A stretch of 64,000 nt of DNA from Streptomyces sp. NWU339 (GTDB taxonomy: Bacteria; Actinomycetota; Actinomycetes; Streptomycetales; Streptomycetaceae): NCBI RefSeq assembly GCF_003143855.1, contig NZ_QFRK01000014.1, positions 1 to 64,000 on the forward strand. The letters are read 5' to 3'. A program made the position numbers and the translations under genes. Under the pieces are notes generated by a model. That model did not search any database. It saw only the letters and a list, made by a program, of their open reading frames with translations, and was not told the DNA's origin. The stretch's first letter is position 1. Each line of letters begins with the position of its first letter. Of this stretch, positions 1-7,245 are shown piece after piece.

Positions 1-145
1 GCAGCCCCTCAGTGCGGGCGGTCTCCCGAGCGCGAAGCGCGTCGTTGTAGACCACCCGTGCGCACCCGAACGCCCTCGCCAGTGCCGTGCGCTGACCGGC
101 GCTCGGATACAGGCGGAAGCTGTACCGAAACTGCACGCGGGTCAT
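1..145 (-). CDS. tnpB: TnpB-like RNA-guided endonuclease, N-terminal fragment
   Basis: Reading leftward from the ATG at 145, the frame opens with residues MTRVQFRYSFRLYPS followed by a helix with GCARVVYNDAL. This is the characteristic N-terminus of IS605 OrfB/TnpB proteins (RFRLYPT..Q...L....G.ARFVYN.AL). About 48 residues are visible before the window edge, so the RuvC-like catalytic part and the zinc ribbon cannot be judged. In this family TnpB is an RNA-guided nuclease and the guide RNA overlaps the 3' end of the gene, which would lie outside the window. The start is divergent from, and overlaps, the tnpA start. Identification rests only on the N-terminal motif. Confidence 0.7.
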   Translation of the reverse strand, partial: MTRVQFRYSFRLYPSAGQRTALARAFGCARVVYNDALRARETARTEGL

Positions 146-605
146 GCTACGCAATTGGTTTATGGGTATCGATGAGAACATTCGTACTGGTCGTCACTGC
201 GTCTTCCGCATGCACGTCCACTTGGTTTTCGTGACGAAGTCCCGGCACTCCGTCTTCACCGGCCGGCACCTGATGCTGTGGGGAGATCGTGCGGGCCGTG
301 TGCGAGGACTTCGAGGCCGAGCTGGTGGAGTTCAACGGCGAGGCCGACCATGTCCACCTGCTCGTGGACTTCCCGCCGAAGGTCGCCGTGTCCAGGCTGG
401 TGAACTCCCTCAAGAGCGTGTCCTCGCACCGTCTGCGGCTGGGGGCACCTCCCGGCCGAAGGCCGGGGGAGAGTTCCCCGACCTCGTCCGGCACTACTGG
501 CGGGCGCAACGCCTGTGGTCCGGCTCGTACTTCGCCGGGTCGGTCGGCGGCGCGCCGCTCAGCATCGTGAAGCAGTACATCGAGCAGCAGAACCGGCCGC
601 TCTGA
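144..605 (+). pseudogene. tnpA: IS200-type Y1 transposase TnpA, frameshifted
   Basis: Pieces of one TnpA lie in two frames. Residues RTGRHCVFRMHVHLVFVTK (from 185) are in the first frame. RAVCEDFEAELVEFNGEADHVHLLVDFPPK, carrying the HUH motif HVH, is in another frame from about 289. The C-terminal part FPDLVRHYWRAQ to KQYIEQQ, carrying the catalytic-tyrosine segment, is back in the first frame. Two lesions explain this: a small indel near 277-288 and a 32-base palindromic insert at 439-470. Y1 transposases cut single-stranded DNA at hairpin ends. The nuclease residues are visible but the protein cannot be made in one piece, so the gene should be inactive unless the frameshifts are read through. 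Confidence 0.8.
439..470. repeat. 32-bp palindrome-containing insert inside tnpA
   Basis: Conserved TnpA residues on either side (SLKSVSSHRLR and EFPDLVRHYWR) are separated by 32 extra bases containing a CCCGGCC-GAA-GGCCGGG stem-loop. The insert is not a multiple of three and returns the frame to that of the gene start. It looks like a small interspersed palindromic unit rather than a random duplication, because no copy is seen in the flanking bases. Confidence 0.55.
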
Positions 606-665
606 CGCCGGTTGAGGCGAACAGTGCGGATCCATGCACACGGCTGAGGTCAGAGCGGGCCAAAG

Positions 666-706
666 ATTCGCTTCACCACCGGGCTGAAGCCCGGTGCACT
701 GCGAAT
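666..706. repeat. Terminal hairpin of the IS200/IS605 element
   Basis: The outer arms ATTCGC (666-671) and GCGAAT (701-706) pair, and the inner arms CACCGGGCT (677-685) and AGCCCGGTG (688-696) form a strong stem. The position, just past tnpA and at the break in the host gene, fits the end structure of this family. Confidence 0.6.
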
Positions 707-1226
707 AGACCCGGTAGCCCCACGGGGTGGCGCGCTCCACGCCGCGCATCCGGACGTAGCGGCCGGTCGCCTCCTGGGGGTACGTGTGGGCCGTGACCGA
801 GCCTCCCGTGCTGGCGGTCTCCGTGTAGAACGGGGTCCAGTCCGTGCCGTTCTTCGACACCTCCAGGACGTAGCGCTTGCCGTAGGCAGCTTCCCAGTCG
901 AGGGTGACGCGGTCGATGCGGAGGGTCGTGCCGAGGTCGACGCGGATCCAGGCGTTGTCCGCGAAGTCGCTGGACCAGCGGGTCGAGCCGTTGCCGTCGG
1001 CGGCGCGGCCGGGGCCGACGTCCGCGTTCTCGCTGCCGGAGGCGGTGACGGTGGACGGGTCGGCCGCGTACGCGGTGGCCGCACGGTCGGTGTCCCACGC
1101 GGCGGCCGCCGCTACCGGTCGCTCGGCCTGCGCGGCGGCCGTCGGGGCGGCGAGCGCCGGGCCGGCGGAGAGGACGGCTGCTGTGGTGAGGGCGGTCAGG
1201 AGGGTGCGGGAAATGCGGGATGGCAT
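707..1226 (-). pseudogene. Secreted discoidin (F5/8 type C) domain protein, 3' part lost to IS insertion
   Basis: The ATG at 1226 has a good ribosome site (GGAGAG) 6 bases upstream. It opens a Sec signal peptide (residues MPSRISRTLLTALTTAAVLS, then AXA cleavage sites). A discoidin-type carbohydrate-binding domain follows, with SGSENADVGPGRAADGNGSTRWSS, then WIRVDLG and the strand motifs YVLEVSKNGTDW and ATGRYVRM. The frame ends its recognisable part at WGYRVYS and then runs into insertion-sequence DNA at about 706. Such domains usually belong to larger secreted glycoside hydrolases or lectins. Only about 173 residues remain, so the original enzyme, if any, cannot be named. Confidence 0.75.
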
Positions 1227-1411
1227 ACGGCTCTCCTTGGGGTGGGTGGGGGTGCCGGCTCCCTTGCTGACGTGCACTGGCATGGACGGTGGTACGTGAA
1301 CGGCGTACACATGAATTGCATGTACATGTCATACAAGCGGGAGCGCGGGTGGCTCCGGTGGGCGCGCGGTTCCGCGTCCGCGCCCACCGGGGCCGCGGCG
1401 AGTGCCACTAG
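1227..1411. promoter_or_regulatory. Upstream region of the discoidin gene with a short inverted repeat
   Basis: This non-coding stretch precedes the minus-strand discoidin gene and ends at the IS5-type insertion. At 1309-1323 it contains ACATG-AATTG-CATGT, a perfect inverted repeat in an AT-richer patch, which could be an operator. No regulator is encoded nearby, so assignment is tentative. Confidence 0.3.
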
Positions 1412-2351
1412 GGCCTGTTGCGAAAGTGGATCTTGGTCGTGGATGATCACGCTTTGTGGGACGTGGGGATCTGACGAACGGCCAGTGGGCCCGGCCGGAG
1501 CCGTTGCTGCCGAAGGGCATCAAGCCGGGCCGTCCGCCGGTGTGGACGCGGCGGCAGCCGATCGACGGCATACGGTGGCGGACCCGGACCGGTGCCCCCT
1601 GGCGCGATGTGCCGGAACGCTACGGTCCCTGGGACCGGGCCTATGACCTGTTCCGGCGCTGGCAGCGCGATGGCACCTGGGCCCGGATCGTCACCCGGCT
1701 GCAGGCCGAGGCCGACGCGAAGGGCCTGATCACCTGGGAGGTGAACGTCGATTCCACCGTCTGCCGGGCCCACCAGCACGCCGCCGGGGCGTCGAAAAAG
1801 GGGATCTGCAAAAGGAGCCGCCCGGGGGCATCACCGTCGAGCCGGCCGACCACGGTCTCGGACGCTCCCGGGGCGGGCTGAGCACCAAGACCCACCTCGC
1901 CGTCGAGCAGGGGCAGAAGCCGCTGTCCATCGTGGTCACAGCCGGTCAGCGGGGCGACTCGCCCCAGTTCGAACCGGTCCTGGAAGCGATCCGGGTACCC
2001 CGGCTCGGGCGAGGGCGGCCGCGCAGGCGCCCGGACCGGGTGCGGGCCGACAAGGCGTACGACTCCCGCGGCAACCGCTCCTACCTGCGCAGACGCGGCA
2101 TCGAGGCGACCATCCCGACCCCCGCGGACCGAGTCCGCAACCGGCAGAAGCCGGGCTCCCGAGGCGGACGGCCGCCGACGTTCGACAAGACCGACTACCG
2201 CGAGCGGCATGCCGTCGAGTGCGGGATCAACCGGCTCAAGCGCCACCGGGCCGTGGCCACGAGATACGACAAGCTCGCCGTCCGCTACGAGGCGACCATG
2301 CTGGTCGCAGTCCTCAACGAGTGGCTGTGACCAGCACTTTCGCAACAGGCC
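1412..2351. mobile_element. IS5-family insertion sequence, complete copy
   Basis: The 940-bp element is bounded by perfect 16-bp inverted repeats GGCCTGTTGCGAAAGT at 1412-1427 and 2336-2351. CTAG is duplicated on both sides (1408-1411 and 2352-2355), as is usual for IS5/IS427-group elements. It carries one transposase gene split over two frames on the plus strand. The right-hand CTAG supplies the TAG stop codon of the adjoining beta-glucosidase. Perfect ends and an intact target duplication suggest a recent insertion. Confidence 0.92.
1456..2330 (+). CDS. IS5-family DDE transposase, expressed by -1 frameshift
   Basis: The first frame starts at GTG 1456 (residues MGRGDLTNGQWARPEPLLPK) and runs to 1881. 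The second, one base back, carries GDLQKEPPGGITVEPADHG through to the stop at 2330. Joined at the GAAAAAG run at 1794-1800, they give a standard transposase of about 290 residues with no lost sequence. IS427-group members commonly use such slippery A-runs for -1 frameshifting. The catalytic acids are visible as VDSTVCRAH (first D), RADKAYDS (second D) and HAVECGINRLKRHR (E with the R/K signature). Both halves are well conserved and the ends are perfect, so the transposase is probably functional. Confidence 0.85.
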
Positions 2352-3710
2352 CTAGGCCGCGTGCCGCGCCCGGCCCCCGTGGCCGCGGATGATGTCCGCG
2401 TACCGGTGGCCGGAGCCCTTGATGGTGCGGGTCTGGGTGGCGTAGTCGACGTGGACGAGGCCGAAGCGCTTGTCGTAGCCGTACGCCCACTCGAAGTTGT
2501 CCAGCAGCGACCAGGCGAAGTAGCCGGCGAGCGGGGCGCCCTTGCGGGCGGCGGACGCGCAGGCGGTCAGGTGCTGTTCCAGGTAGTCCTGGCGTTCCGG
2601 GTCGTCGATGGTGCCGTCGGGGCGGACCACGTCCGGGAAGGCGGAGCCGTTCTCGGTGACGTAGAGCCTGCGTGCGCCGTAGTCGTTCGTCAGGCGGAGC
2701 AGCAGTGTCTCGATGCCGCTCGCGTCGATCTCCCAGTCCATGCCGGTGCGCGGGACGTCGGCGCGGCGCACGAAGGCGGCGTGCGGTGCCGGGCCGTCGG
2801 GCTCGGCCGCCACCACCTGGGGGAAGTAGTAGTTGAGGCCGAGCCAGTCGAGCGGGGCCGCGATGGTCTCCGAGTCTCCTGGCTTCTCCGGGAGTGCCAC
2901 TCCGTAGACCTCGCGCATGTCCTGGGGGAAGCCGCGGCCGTGGATCGGGTCCAGCCACCAGCGGTTGGTGTGGCCGTCCATGCGGACGGCGGCCGCCCGG
3001 TCCTCGGGACTGTCGGTGGCGGCGTGGATCGTGGAGAGGTTGTTGACGATGCCCACCTGGGCGTCCGGGGCGGCGGCGCGGATCGCCCGCGCGGCGAGGC
3101 CGTGGCCCAGCAGCAGGTGGTAGGAGGCGCGGACCGCCGCCGTCAGATCGGTCAGGCCCGGCGCCATCCTGCCTTCCAGGTGGCCGATCCAGGCCGAGCA
3201 CAGGGGCTCGTTGAGGGTGGCCCAGTGGTGCACGCGGTCGCCGAGGCGTTCGGCGACCGCCGCCGCGTACGCGGCGAAGTGCTCGGCGGTGTCGCGCTCC
3301 GGCCAGCCGCCGCGGTCCTGGAGGATCTGCGGCAGGTCCCAGTGGTAGAGGGTGACGGACGGGGTGATGCCCGCCTCGAGCAGGCCGTCGGTCAACTGGT
3401 CGTAGAAGTCGAGGCCCTTGGCGTTGACCGGGCCGTCGCCGCCGGGGACGACCCGGGGCCAGGCGATGGACAGGCGGTAGGCGTTGGTGCCGAGGCGGCG
3501 CATCAGGTCGATGTCCTCGCGCCAGCGGTGGTAGTGGTCGCAGGCGGTGTCGCCGTGGTCTCCGTTGTCGATGGCGCCGGGGGTGTGCGCGAAGGTGTCC
3601 CAGATCGACGGCGAGCGGCCGTCCTCGGCCACGGCTCCTTCGACCTGGTATGCCGAGGTCGCCGTGCCCCACAGGAAGTCGTGCGGGAGGGCGGCGTAGT
3701 CGATGGTCAC
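2352..3710 (-). CDS. GH1 beta-glucosidase
   Basis: This 452-residue cytoplasmic enzyme has no signal peptide and is the usual length for family GH1. It starts at GTG 3710 with FLWGTATSAYQVEGA, the canonical GH1 N-terminus. The acid/base glutamate is in TLNEP (about residue 166) and the nucleophile in VTENGS (about 352). The C-terminal WSLLDNFEW motif of family GH1 is present. It would hydrolyse short beta-linked glucosides such as cellobiose or laminaribiose after import. It lies downstream of two permeases and a sugar-binding protein on the same strand, as in cebEFG-bglC operons. Its TAG stop codon is made by the CTAG target duplication of the IS5 element, so protein length may be unchanged but the downstream region is replaced. 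Exact substrate is inferred. Confidence 0.92.
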   Translation of the reverse strand: MTIDYAALPHDFLWGTATSAYQVEGAVAEDGRSPSIWDTFAHTPGAIDNGDHGDTACDHYHRWREDIDLMRRLGTNAYRLSIAWPRVVPGGDGPVNAKGLDFYDQLTDGLLEAGITPSVTLYHWDLPQILQDRGGWPERDTAEHFAAYAAAVAERLGDRVHHWATLNEPLCSAWIGHLEGRMAPGLTDLTAAVRASYHLLLGHGLAARAIRAAAPDAQVGIVNNLSTIHAATDSPEDRAAAVRMDGHTNRWWLDPIHGRGFPQDMREVYGVALPEKPGDSETIAAPLDWLGLNYYFPQVVAAEPDGPAPHAAFVRRADVPRTGMDWEIDASGIETLLLRLTNDYGARRLYVTENGSAFPDVVRPDGTIDDPERQDYLEQHLTACASAARKGAPLAGYFAWSLLDNFEWAYGYDKRFGLVHVDYATQTRTIKGSGHRYADIIRGHGGRARHAA

Positions 3711-3815
3711 AGAAGTCCCTTCGATGTCAGGTGCGTTGATCCGTCAGATGCACTGATCAGCCAGATGTTCCGAGCCATCAGATATGTCTGGTCGCCAGGT
3801 CTGTCGGCCGGTACG
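3711..3815. promoter_or_regulatory. Gap between permease and beta-glucosidase with 17-bp-spaced repeats
   Basis: The 105-bp spacer interrupts an otherwise tightly packed operon. CAGATG occurs at 3745 and 3762 and CAGATA at 3779, exactly 17 bp apart, followed by TCTGG and TCTG sequences. It could hold an internal promoter, operator or processing site for the beta-glucosidase. No terminator-like stem with long arms was seen. Confidence 0.3.
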
Positions 3816-4691
3816 TTACTTGACGGCTCCTGCCGTCAGGCCCGCGACGAGGTAGCGCTGCAGCAGGAGGAAACCCGCGACCACGGGGACGCTCACCACG
3901 AGCGAGGCCGCCATGATCTGGTTCCAGTACACGTCGTTGAGGGTGGAGTAGCCCTGGAGTCCCACGGCGAGGGTACGGGTGGTGTCGTTGGTCATCACCG
4001 ACGCGAACAGCACTTCGCCCCAGGCCGTCATGAAGGCGTAGACGGCGACCGCGACGATGCCGGGGATCGCGGCCGGCACGACGACCCGGAAGAGCGCGCC
4101 GAGCGGACCGCAGCCGTCGACCATCGCAGCCTCGTCCAGGTCTCGCGGGACCGAGTCGAAGTAGCCGATCAGCATCCAGATGGAGAACGGGAGGGAGAAC
4201 GTCAGGTACGTCAGGATCAGGCCGCCGCGCGAGCCGAACAGGGCGATGCCCGTGGCGTTGCCGATGTTGACGTAGATGAGGAACAGCGGGAGGAGGAAGA
4301 GGATGCCGGGGAACATCTGCGTCGACAGCACGGTCACCGTGAAGACGCGCTTGCCGCGGAAGCTGTGGCGGCTCACCGCGTAGGCGGAGAAGACCGCGAT
4401 CACCACCGAGCAGACGGTCGCCGCGCCCGCCACGATCAGCGAGTTCACGAAGTACCGGGCGAGCGGGACGGTGGACCAGATGTCGATGTACGGGCGGATC
4501 GTCAACTCGCTCGGCAGCCAGCGGAACTTGCCCGTGACGTCCGCGAGCGGCTTCAGCGAGCTGGAGATCATGACGTACACCGGGATCAGCACGAAGCCGG
4601 TGAGCAGGGTGAGGAAGATCCGCCGGGACCAGAGAAAGGAGCGGGGCGGCGCCATCGGGGAGGCGACCGTCGTCCTTGGTGAACTAGGCAT
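3816..4691 (-). CDS. ABC sugar transporter permease (MalG/CebG type)
   Basis: This 291-residue inner-membrane protein has six predicted hydrophobic segments, beginning with FLTLLTGFVLIPVYVMISSS. The EAA loop that contacts the ATPase is visible as DEAAMVDGCGPLGALFRVV. The end (LVAGLTAGAVK) is typical of MalG-type permeases of the CUT1 family. It overlaps the upstream permease by 8 bases and so is translationally coupled. No ATPase is encoded in the operon; Streptomyces CUT1 importers normally share the MsiK ATPase encoded elsewhere. With the other permease and the binding protein it should import an oligosaccharide for the beta-glucosidase. Confidence 0.9.
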   Translation of the reverse strand: MPSSPRTTVASPMAPPRSFLWSRRIFLTLLTGFVLIPVYVMISSSLKPLADVTGKFRWLPSELTIRPYIDIWSTVPLARYFVNSLIVAGAATVCSVVIAVFSAYAVSRHSFRGKRVFTVTVLSTQMFPGILFLLPLFLIYVNIGNATGIALFGSRGGLILTYLTFSLPFSIWMLIGYFDSVPRDLDEAAMVDGCGPLGALFRVVVPAAIPGIVAVAVYAFMTAWGEVLFASVMTNDTTRTLAVGLQGYSTLNDVYWNQIMAASLVVSVPVVAGFLLLQRYLVAGLTAGAVK

Positions 4692-5688
4692 GTGACGGCC
4701 TCCGTCGGCGCGAGGTGAGGACGAGGTACACGCCCGTCACGACGAGCAGGAACAGCAGGAGCAGGACGGACATGGCGGAGCCGGTGCCGAAGTTCCAGGT
4801 GACGAAGGACGCCTGGTAGATGTGGACCGAGATGAGGTCCGCGGCCTCGGGGGCGGTCTTGCCGAACAGGACGAACGGGGTGTTGAAGTCGTTGAACGTC
4901 CACAGGAACAGGACCAGCACCAGGACCTGGTTGACCGGGCGCAGCGACGGCAGGGTGATGCGGCGGACCTGTTGGATCATCCCGGCGCCGTCCAGCGCGG
5001 CGGCCTCGTACAGCTCGTGGGGGATGTTCTGCAGGCCGGCCATGACGATCAGGAAGGCGAACGGCCAGCCCTTCCACACGGACACCGTCAGCAGCGCGAA
5101 GAAGCTGTTGTCGCCGATCAGCCAGAAGGACGGCTTGTCGGTGAGGCCGAGCTGGTCGTGCAGGACGTGGTTCACCAGGCCGTTGTCGTGCTGGAACATG
5201 AACACCCAGGTGATGACGGCGGCGTAGACCGGCAGGGCGTACGGCACCAGGAACAGGGCGCGCAGTAGGCCTCGGCCGCGGAAGGTGTCCTGCAGGTAGA
5301 TCGCGGCGGCGGTGCCGATGAGCCAGCACAGGCCGACCGACAGCACGGTGAAGGCGACGGTGACGAAGAAGGAGTGGAGCAGGGCCGCGCCGACGGGGGC
5401 GTCGAAGTCCACCGACACCTTGTAGTTGTCGAGGGCGGCCCACGGGGCGGTGCCCCAGTCGCGGATGTGGAACTGGGTGAGCTCCTTGAAGCTCATGACG
5501 ATGCCGATCACCATCGGCACCAGGTGGACCAGGAGTTCGAGGAGCAGCGCGGGCAGCAGGAGCAGGTACGGCAGTCCGATGCGGCGGATCCGCCCGGGGC
5601 GGCGGGGGCCGCGCGCCGCACCGGGGGACGTCTTCCGCACGGCGGCCTCCGCGGGGGCAGTGGCGGTCATGGCGGTGTCGGGGCTCAC
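4684..5688 (-). CDS. ABC sugar transporter permease (MalF/CebF type)
   Basis: The start is GTG 5688, overlapping the TGA of the binding-protein gene (GTGA). A cytoplasmic N-terminus of about 40 residues precedes six membrane segments. The EAA loop reads YEAAALDGAGMIQQVRRITLP, a close match to MalF-type permeases. At 334 residues it is the usual length. It forms the heteromeric channel with the downstream permease in the inner membrane. The tight overlap on both sides indicates one transcript from the binding protein to the second permease. Confidence 0.9.
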   Translation of the reverse strand: MSPDTAMTATAPAEAAVRKTSPGAARGPRRPGRIRRIGLPYLLLLPALLLELLVHLVPMVIGIVMSFKELTQFHIRDWGTAPWAALDNYKVSVDFDAPVGAALLHSFFVTVAFTVLSVGLCWLIGTAAAIYLQDTFRGRGLLRALFLVPYALPVYAAVITWVFMFQHDNGLVNHVLHDQLGLTDKPSFWLIGDNSFFALLTVSVWKGWPFAFLIVMAGLQNIPHELYEAAALDGAGMIQQVRRITLPSLRPVNQVLVLVLFLWTFNDFNTPFVLFGKTAPEAADLISVHIYQASFVTWNFGTGSAMSVLLLLFLLVVTGVYLVLTSRRRRPSHA

Positions 5689-7001
5689 TTCTCGGGCATC
5701 TGCTGCTGGGCCTTGGTGAGTGCGGCCTTGACCGAGCCGGTGGTCACCTCACGGCCTCCGGCGGCGTCGGCGAACAGGTCCTTGATCGCCGTTCCGACGG
5801 CGGTCTCGAACTGGGACTCGTCGGGGACCTGCGGCAGCGCCACGGCACTGTTGGCGAGGGTGTCCTTCAGGACGGCGTTGGCCGGGGAGTTGAAGGCGGC
5901 GTCCTCCTGGGCGGCCTTGACCGGGGGGATGGAGCTGTACGCCGTGTTGAGGATCTTCTGCTCGGCGTCGCTCGTCATGAACTTCACGAACTCGGTGGCG
6001 CCGTCGAGGTTGTCGCTGTCCTTGAAGACGGCCAGGTTGATGCCGGCGACCATCGAGTTGACCTGCTTGCCCGCGCCCGGGGTGCCGGACTGCACGGGCA
6101 CCGGCGCGATGCCGTAGTCGTCCTCGCTCATGCCCTGGGACGTGAGGTTGGCGGACGCGGACTGCCACAGCAACATCGCCGTCCTGCCCTTGGCGAAGTC
6201 GCTCACGGACTGGTTCTGGGCGTACTCGGCGTTGCCCGGGGCGATGATCTTGTCCTCGGCCATCAGGTCGACGTACTGCTTGACCGCGGTGACCGCACCG
6301 TCGTTGGTGAAGTCGGGCTTGCCGTCGGCGGTGAAGAAGTCGGCGCCGTGCTGCTTGGCGAAGACGAAGGCGTGGTGGATGTTCTCGGAGGGGTTCGAAC
6401 CCTCCATGCCGATCCCCCACTTGCCGCCCTTGGACACCTTCTTACCGGCGGCGACCAGCTCGTCCCAGGTGGTGGGCGGGGCGTCGACGCCCGCGTCGGC
6501 GAGCATCTGCTTGTTGTAGTAGAGGGCGTACGCCATCGAGTACAGCGGGACGGCGGCCGGGTCCTGGCCCTCGGTGCCGGTGGAGCCGAGCGCGGAGTCG
6601 ACGAAGCGGTCCTTGCCGCCGATCCTGTCGAAGTTCTTCGCGTCCCACGGCAGCAGCGCGCCCGTCGCCTGGAGCGAGGCGGACCAGGTGTTGCCGATGT
6701 TGAGCACGTCCGGGCCCTGGCCGGAGGTGGTCGCGGTGAGGATCCGGTTGAGCAGGTCGGACCAGGGCACGACCTCGAGCTTGACCTTGATGCCGGTCTG
6801 CTTCTCGAACTTGTCCAGCTCGGGCTGGAGCACCTTCTTGTCGATCTCGATGCTGGCGCCCTGGTTGGAGGCCCAGTAAGTGAGCTCCTTGGGCGAGTCG
6901 CCGGACCCGCCGCCCGTGCTCGAACCGCCTCCGCAGGCCGAGGCGGCGAGTGCGAGGGACAGGATGACGGCGCCGGTGGCCGCGGCTCGGATACTGCGCA
7001 T
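5685..7001 (-). CDS. Extracellular sugar-binding lipoprotein (CebE-like)
   Basis: This 438-residue protein starts at ATG 7001 with an AGGAG ribosome site. It has a lipoprotein signal peptide ending in LAASACGGG (lipobox cysteine about residue 23), so it should be anchored on the outer face of the membrane. The body is a family 1 solute-binding protein, with ELTYWASNQG at the start and the GKGRTAMLLWQS type region in the middle. It is the first gene of the leftward operon with two permeases and the GH1 enzyme. It is divergent from a secreted GH55 glucanase, suggesting it captures beta-glucan oligomers. The precise ligand cannot be read from sequence. Confidence 0.9.
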   Translation of the reverse strand: MRSIRAAATGAVILSLALAASACGGGSSTGGGSGDSPKELTYWASNQGASIEIDKKVLQPELDKFEKQTGIKVKLEVVPWSDLLNRILTATTSGQGPDVLNIGNTWSASLQATGALLPWDAKNFDRIGGKDRFVDSALGSTGTEGQDPAAVPLYSMAYALYYNKQMLADAGVDAPPTTWDELVAAGKKVSKGGKWGIGMEGSNPSENIHHAFVFAKQHGADFFTADGKPDFTNDGAVTAVKQYVDLMAEDKIIAPGNAEYAQNQSVSDFAKGRTAMLLWQSASANLTSQGMSEDDYGIAPVPVQSGTPGAGKQVNSMVAGINLAVFKDSDNLDGATEFVKFMTSDAEQKILNTAYSSIPPVKAAQEDAAFNSPANAVLKDTLANSAVALPQVPDESQFETAVGTAIKDLFADAAGGREVTTGSVKAALTKAQQQMPEK

Positions 7002-7070
7002 GGCTCCTGATGTGCCTTTCCGGGTGTGCGGGCAGGGAGTGGAGAAGGATGGCGGGGTCGGCGACTCATG

Positions 7071-7096
7071 GCTTAATTTAGGACGTGAGTTAAACC
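7071..7096. promoter_or_regulatory. AT-rich possible operator/promoter upstream of the sugar-binding protein
   Basis: In an otherwise GC-rich spacer the sequence TTAATTTAGGACGTGAGTTAAA (split here as TTAATTTAGGAC and GTGAGTTAAA) stands out. It forms a loose inverted repeat of the kind bound by ROK or similar sugar-responsive repressors. It lies about 70-95 bp before the start of the leftward sugar operon and could overlap its promoter. Confidence 0.35.
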
Positions 7097-7190
7097 CTCT
7101 GAAGGCGGCACGTCAAGGGTTTGGACGGAGTCACCCAACTCTCGCCGAGCCTCTTGACGCATCTGTTCCACGGATGAACCATCAGCGGCG

Positions 7191-7204
7191 AGAGAGCGCT
7201 CCCA
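7191..7204. promoter_or_regulatory. CebR-like operator upstream of the GH55 gene
   Basis: AGAGAGCGCTCCCA matches 12 of 14 positions of the CebR operator TGGGAGCGCTCCCA, with the right half perfect. It lies 41 bp before the GH55 start codon, in the divergent region shared with the sugar ABC operon. CebR is the LacI-family cello-oligosaccharide sensor of Streptomyces; no such regulator is encoded in the window. Confidence 0.5.
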
Positions 7205-7245
7205 CCTCCCCCACACCGTTCACTTCCTGAACCAGGAGAGCCCCC

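Larger units (their letters stand above)
1..706. mobile_element. IS200/IS605-family element, one end only (element continues left of the window)
   Basis: The stretch carries the start of a tnpB-like gene on the minus strand and a tnpA-like gene on the plus strand. They are divergent and abut at about 144, the IS605 arrangement. An imperfect hairpin closes the right side at 666-706, as expected for the subterminal hairpins recognised by Y1 transposases. To the right of 706 the reading frame of a discoidin-domain gene begins on the minus strand and is cut off exactly here, so the element interrupts that gene. Because tnpA is frameshifted the copy is probably not autonomous. The far end lies outside the window. 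Confidence 0.75.

Noticed and set aside
144..1310. Single leftward frame of 387 codons joining discoidin and IS sequence
   Set aside because: The part below about 706 is antisense to tnpA; it is a chance read-through of the truncated discoidin gene into the element, and the start at 1310 lacks a ribosome site compared with 1226.
2361..4682. Plus-strand open frame of about 773 codons
   Set aside because: Antisense to the GH1 and permease genes, which have clear catalytic and transport motifs.
6390..6408. GGTTCGAACC, resembling a tRNA T-arm
   Set aside because: It lies in the sugar-binding protein coding sequence (EGSNPSENI) and no acceptor or anticodon arms can be folded around it.
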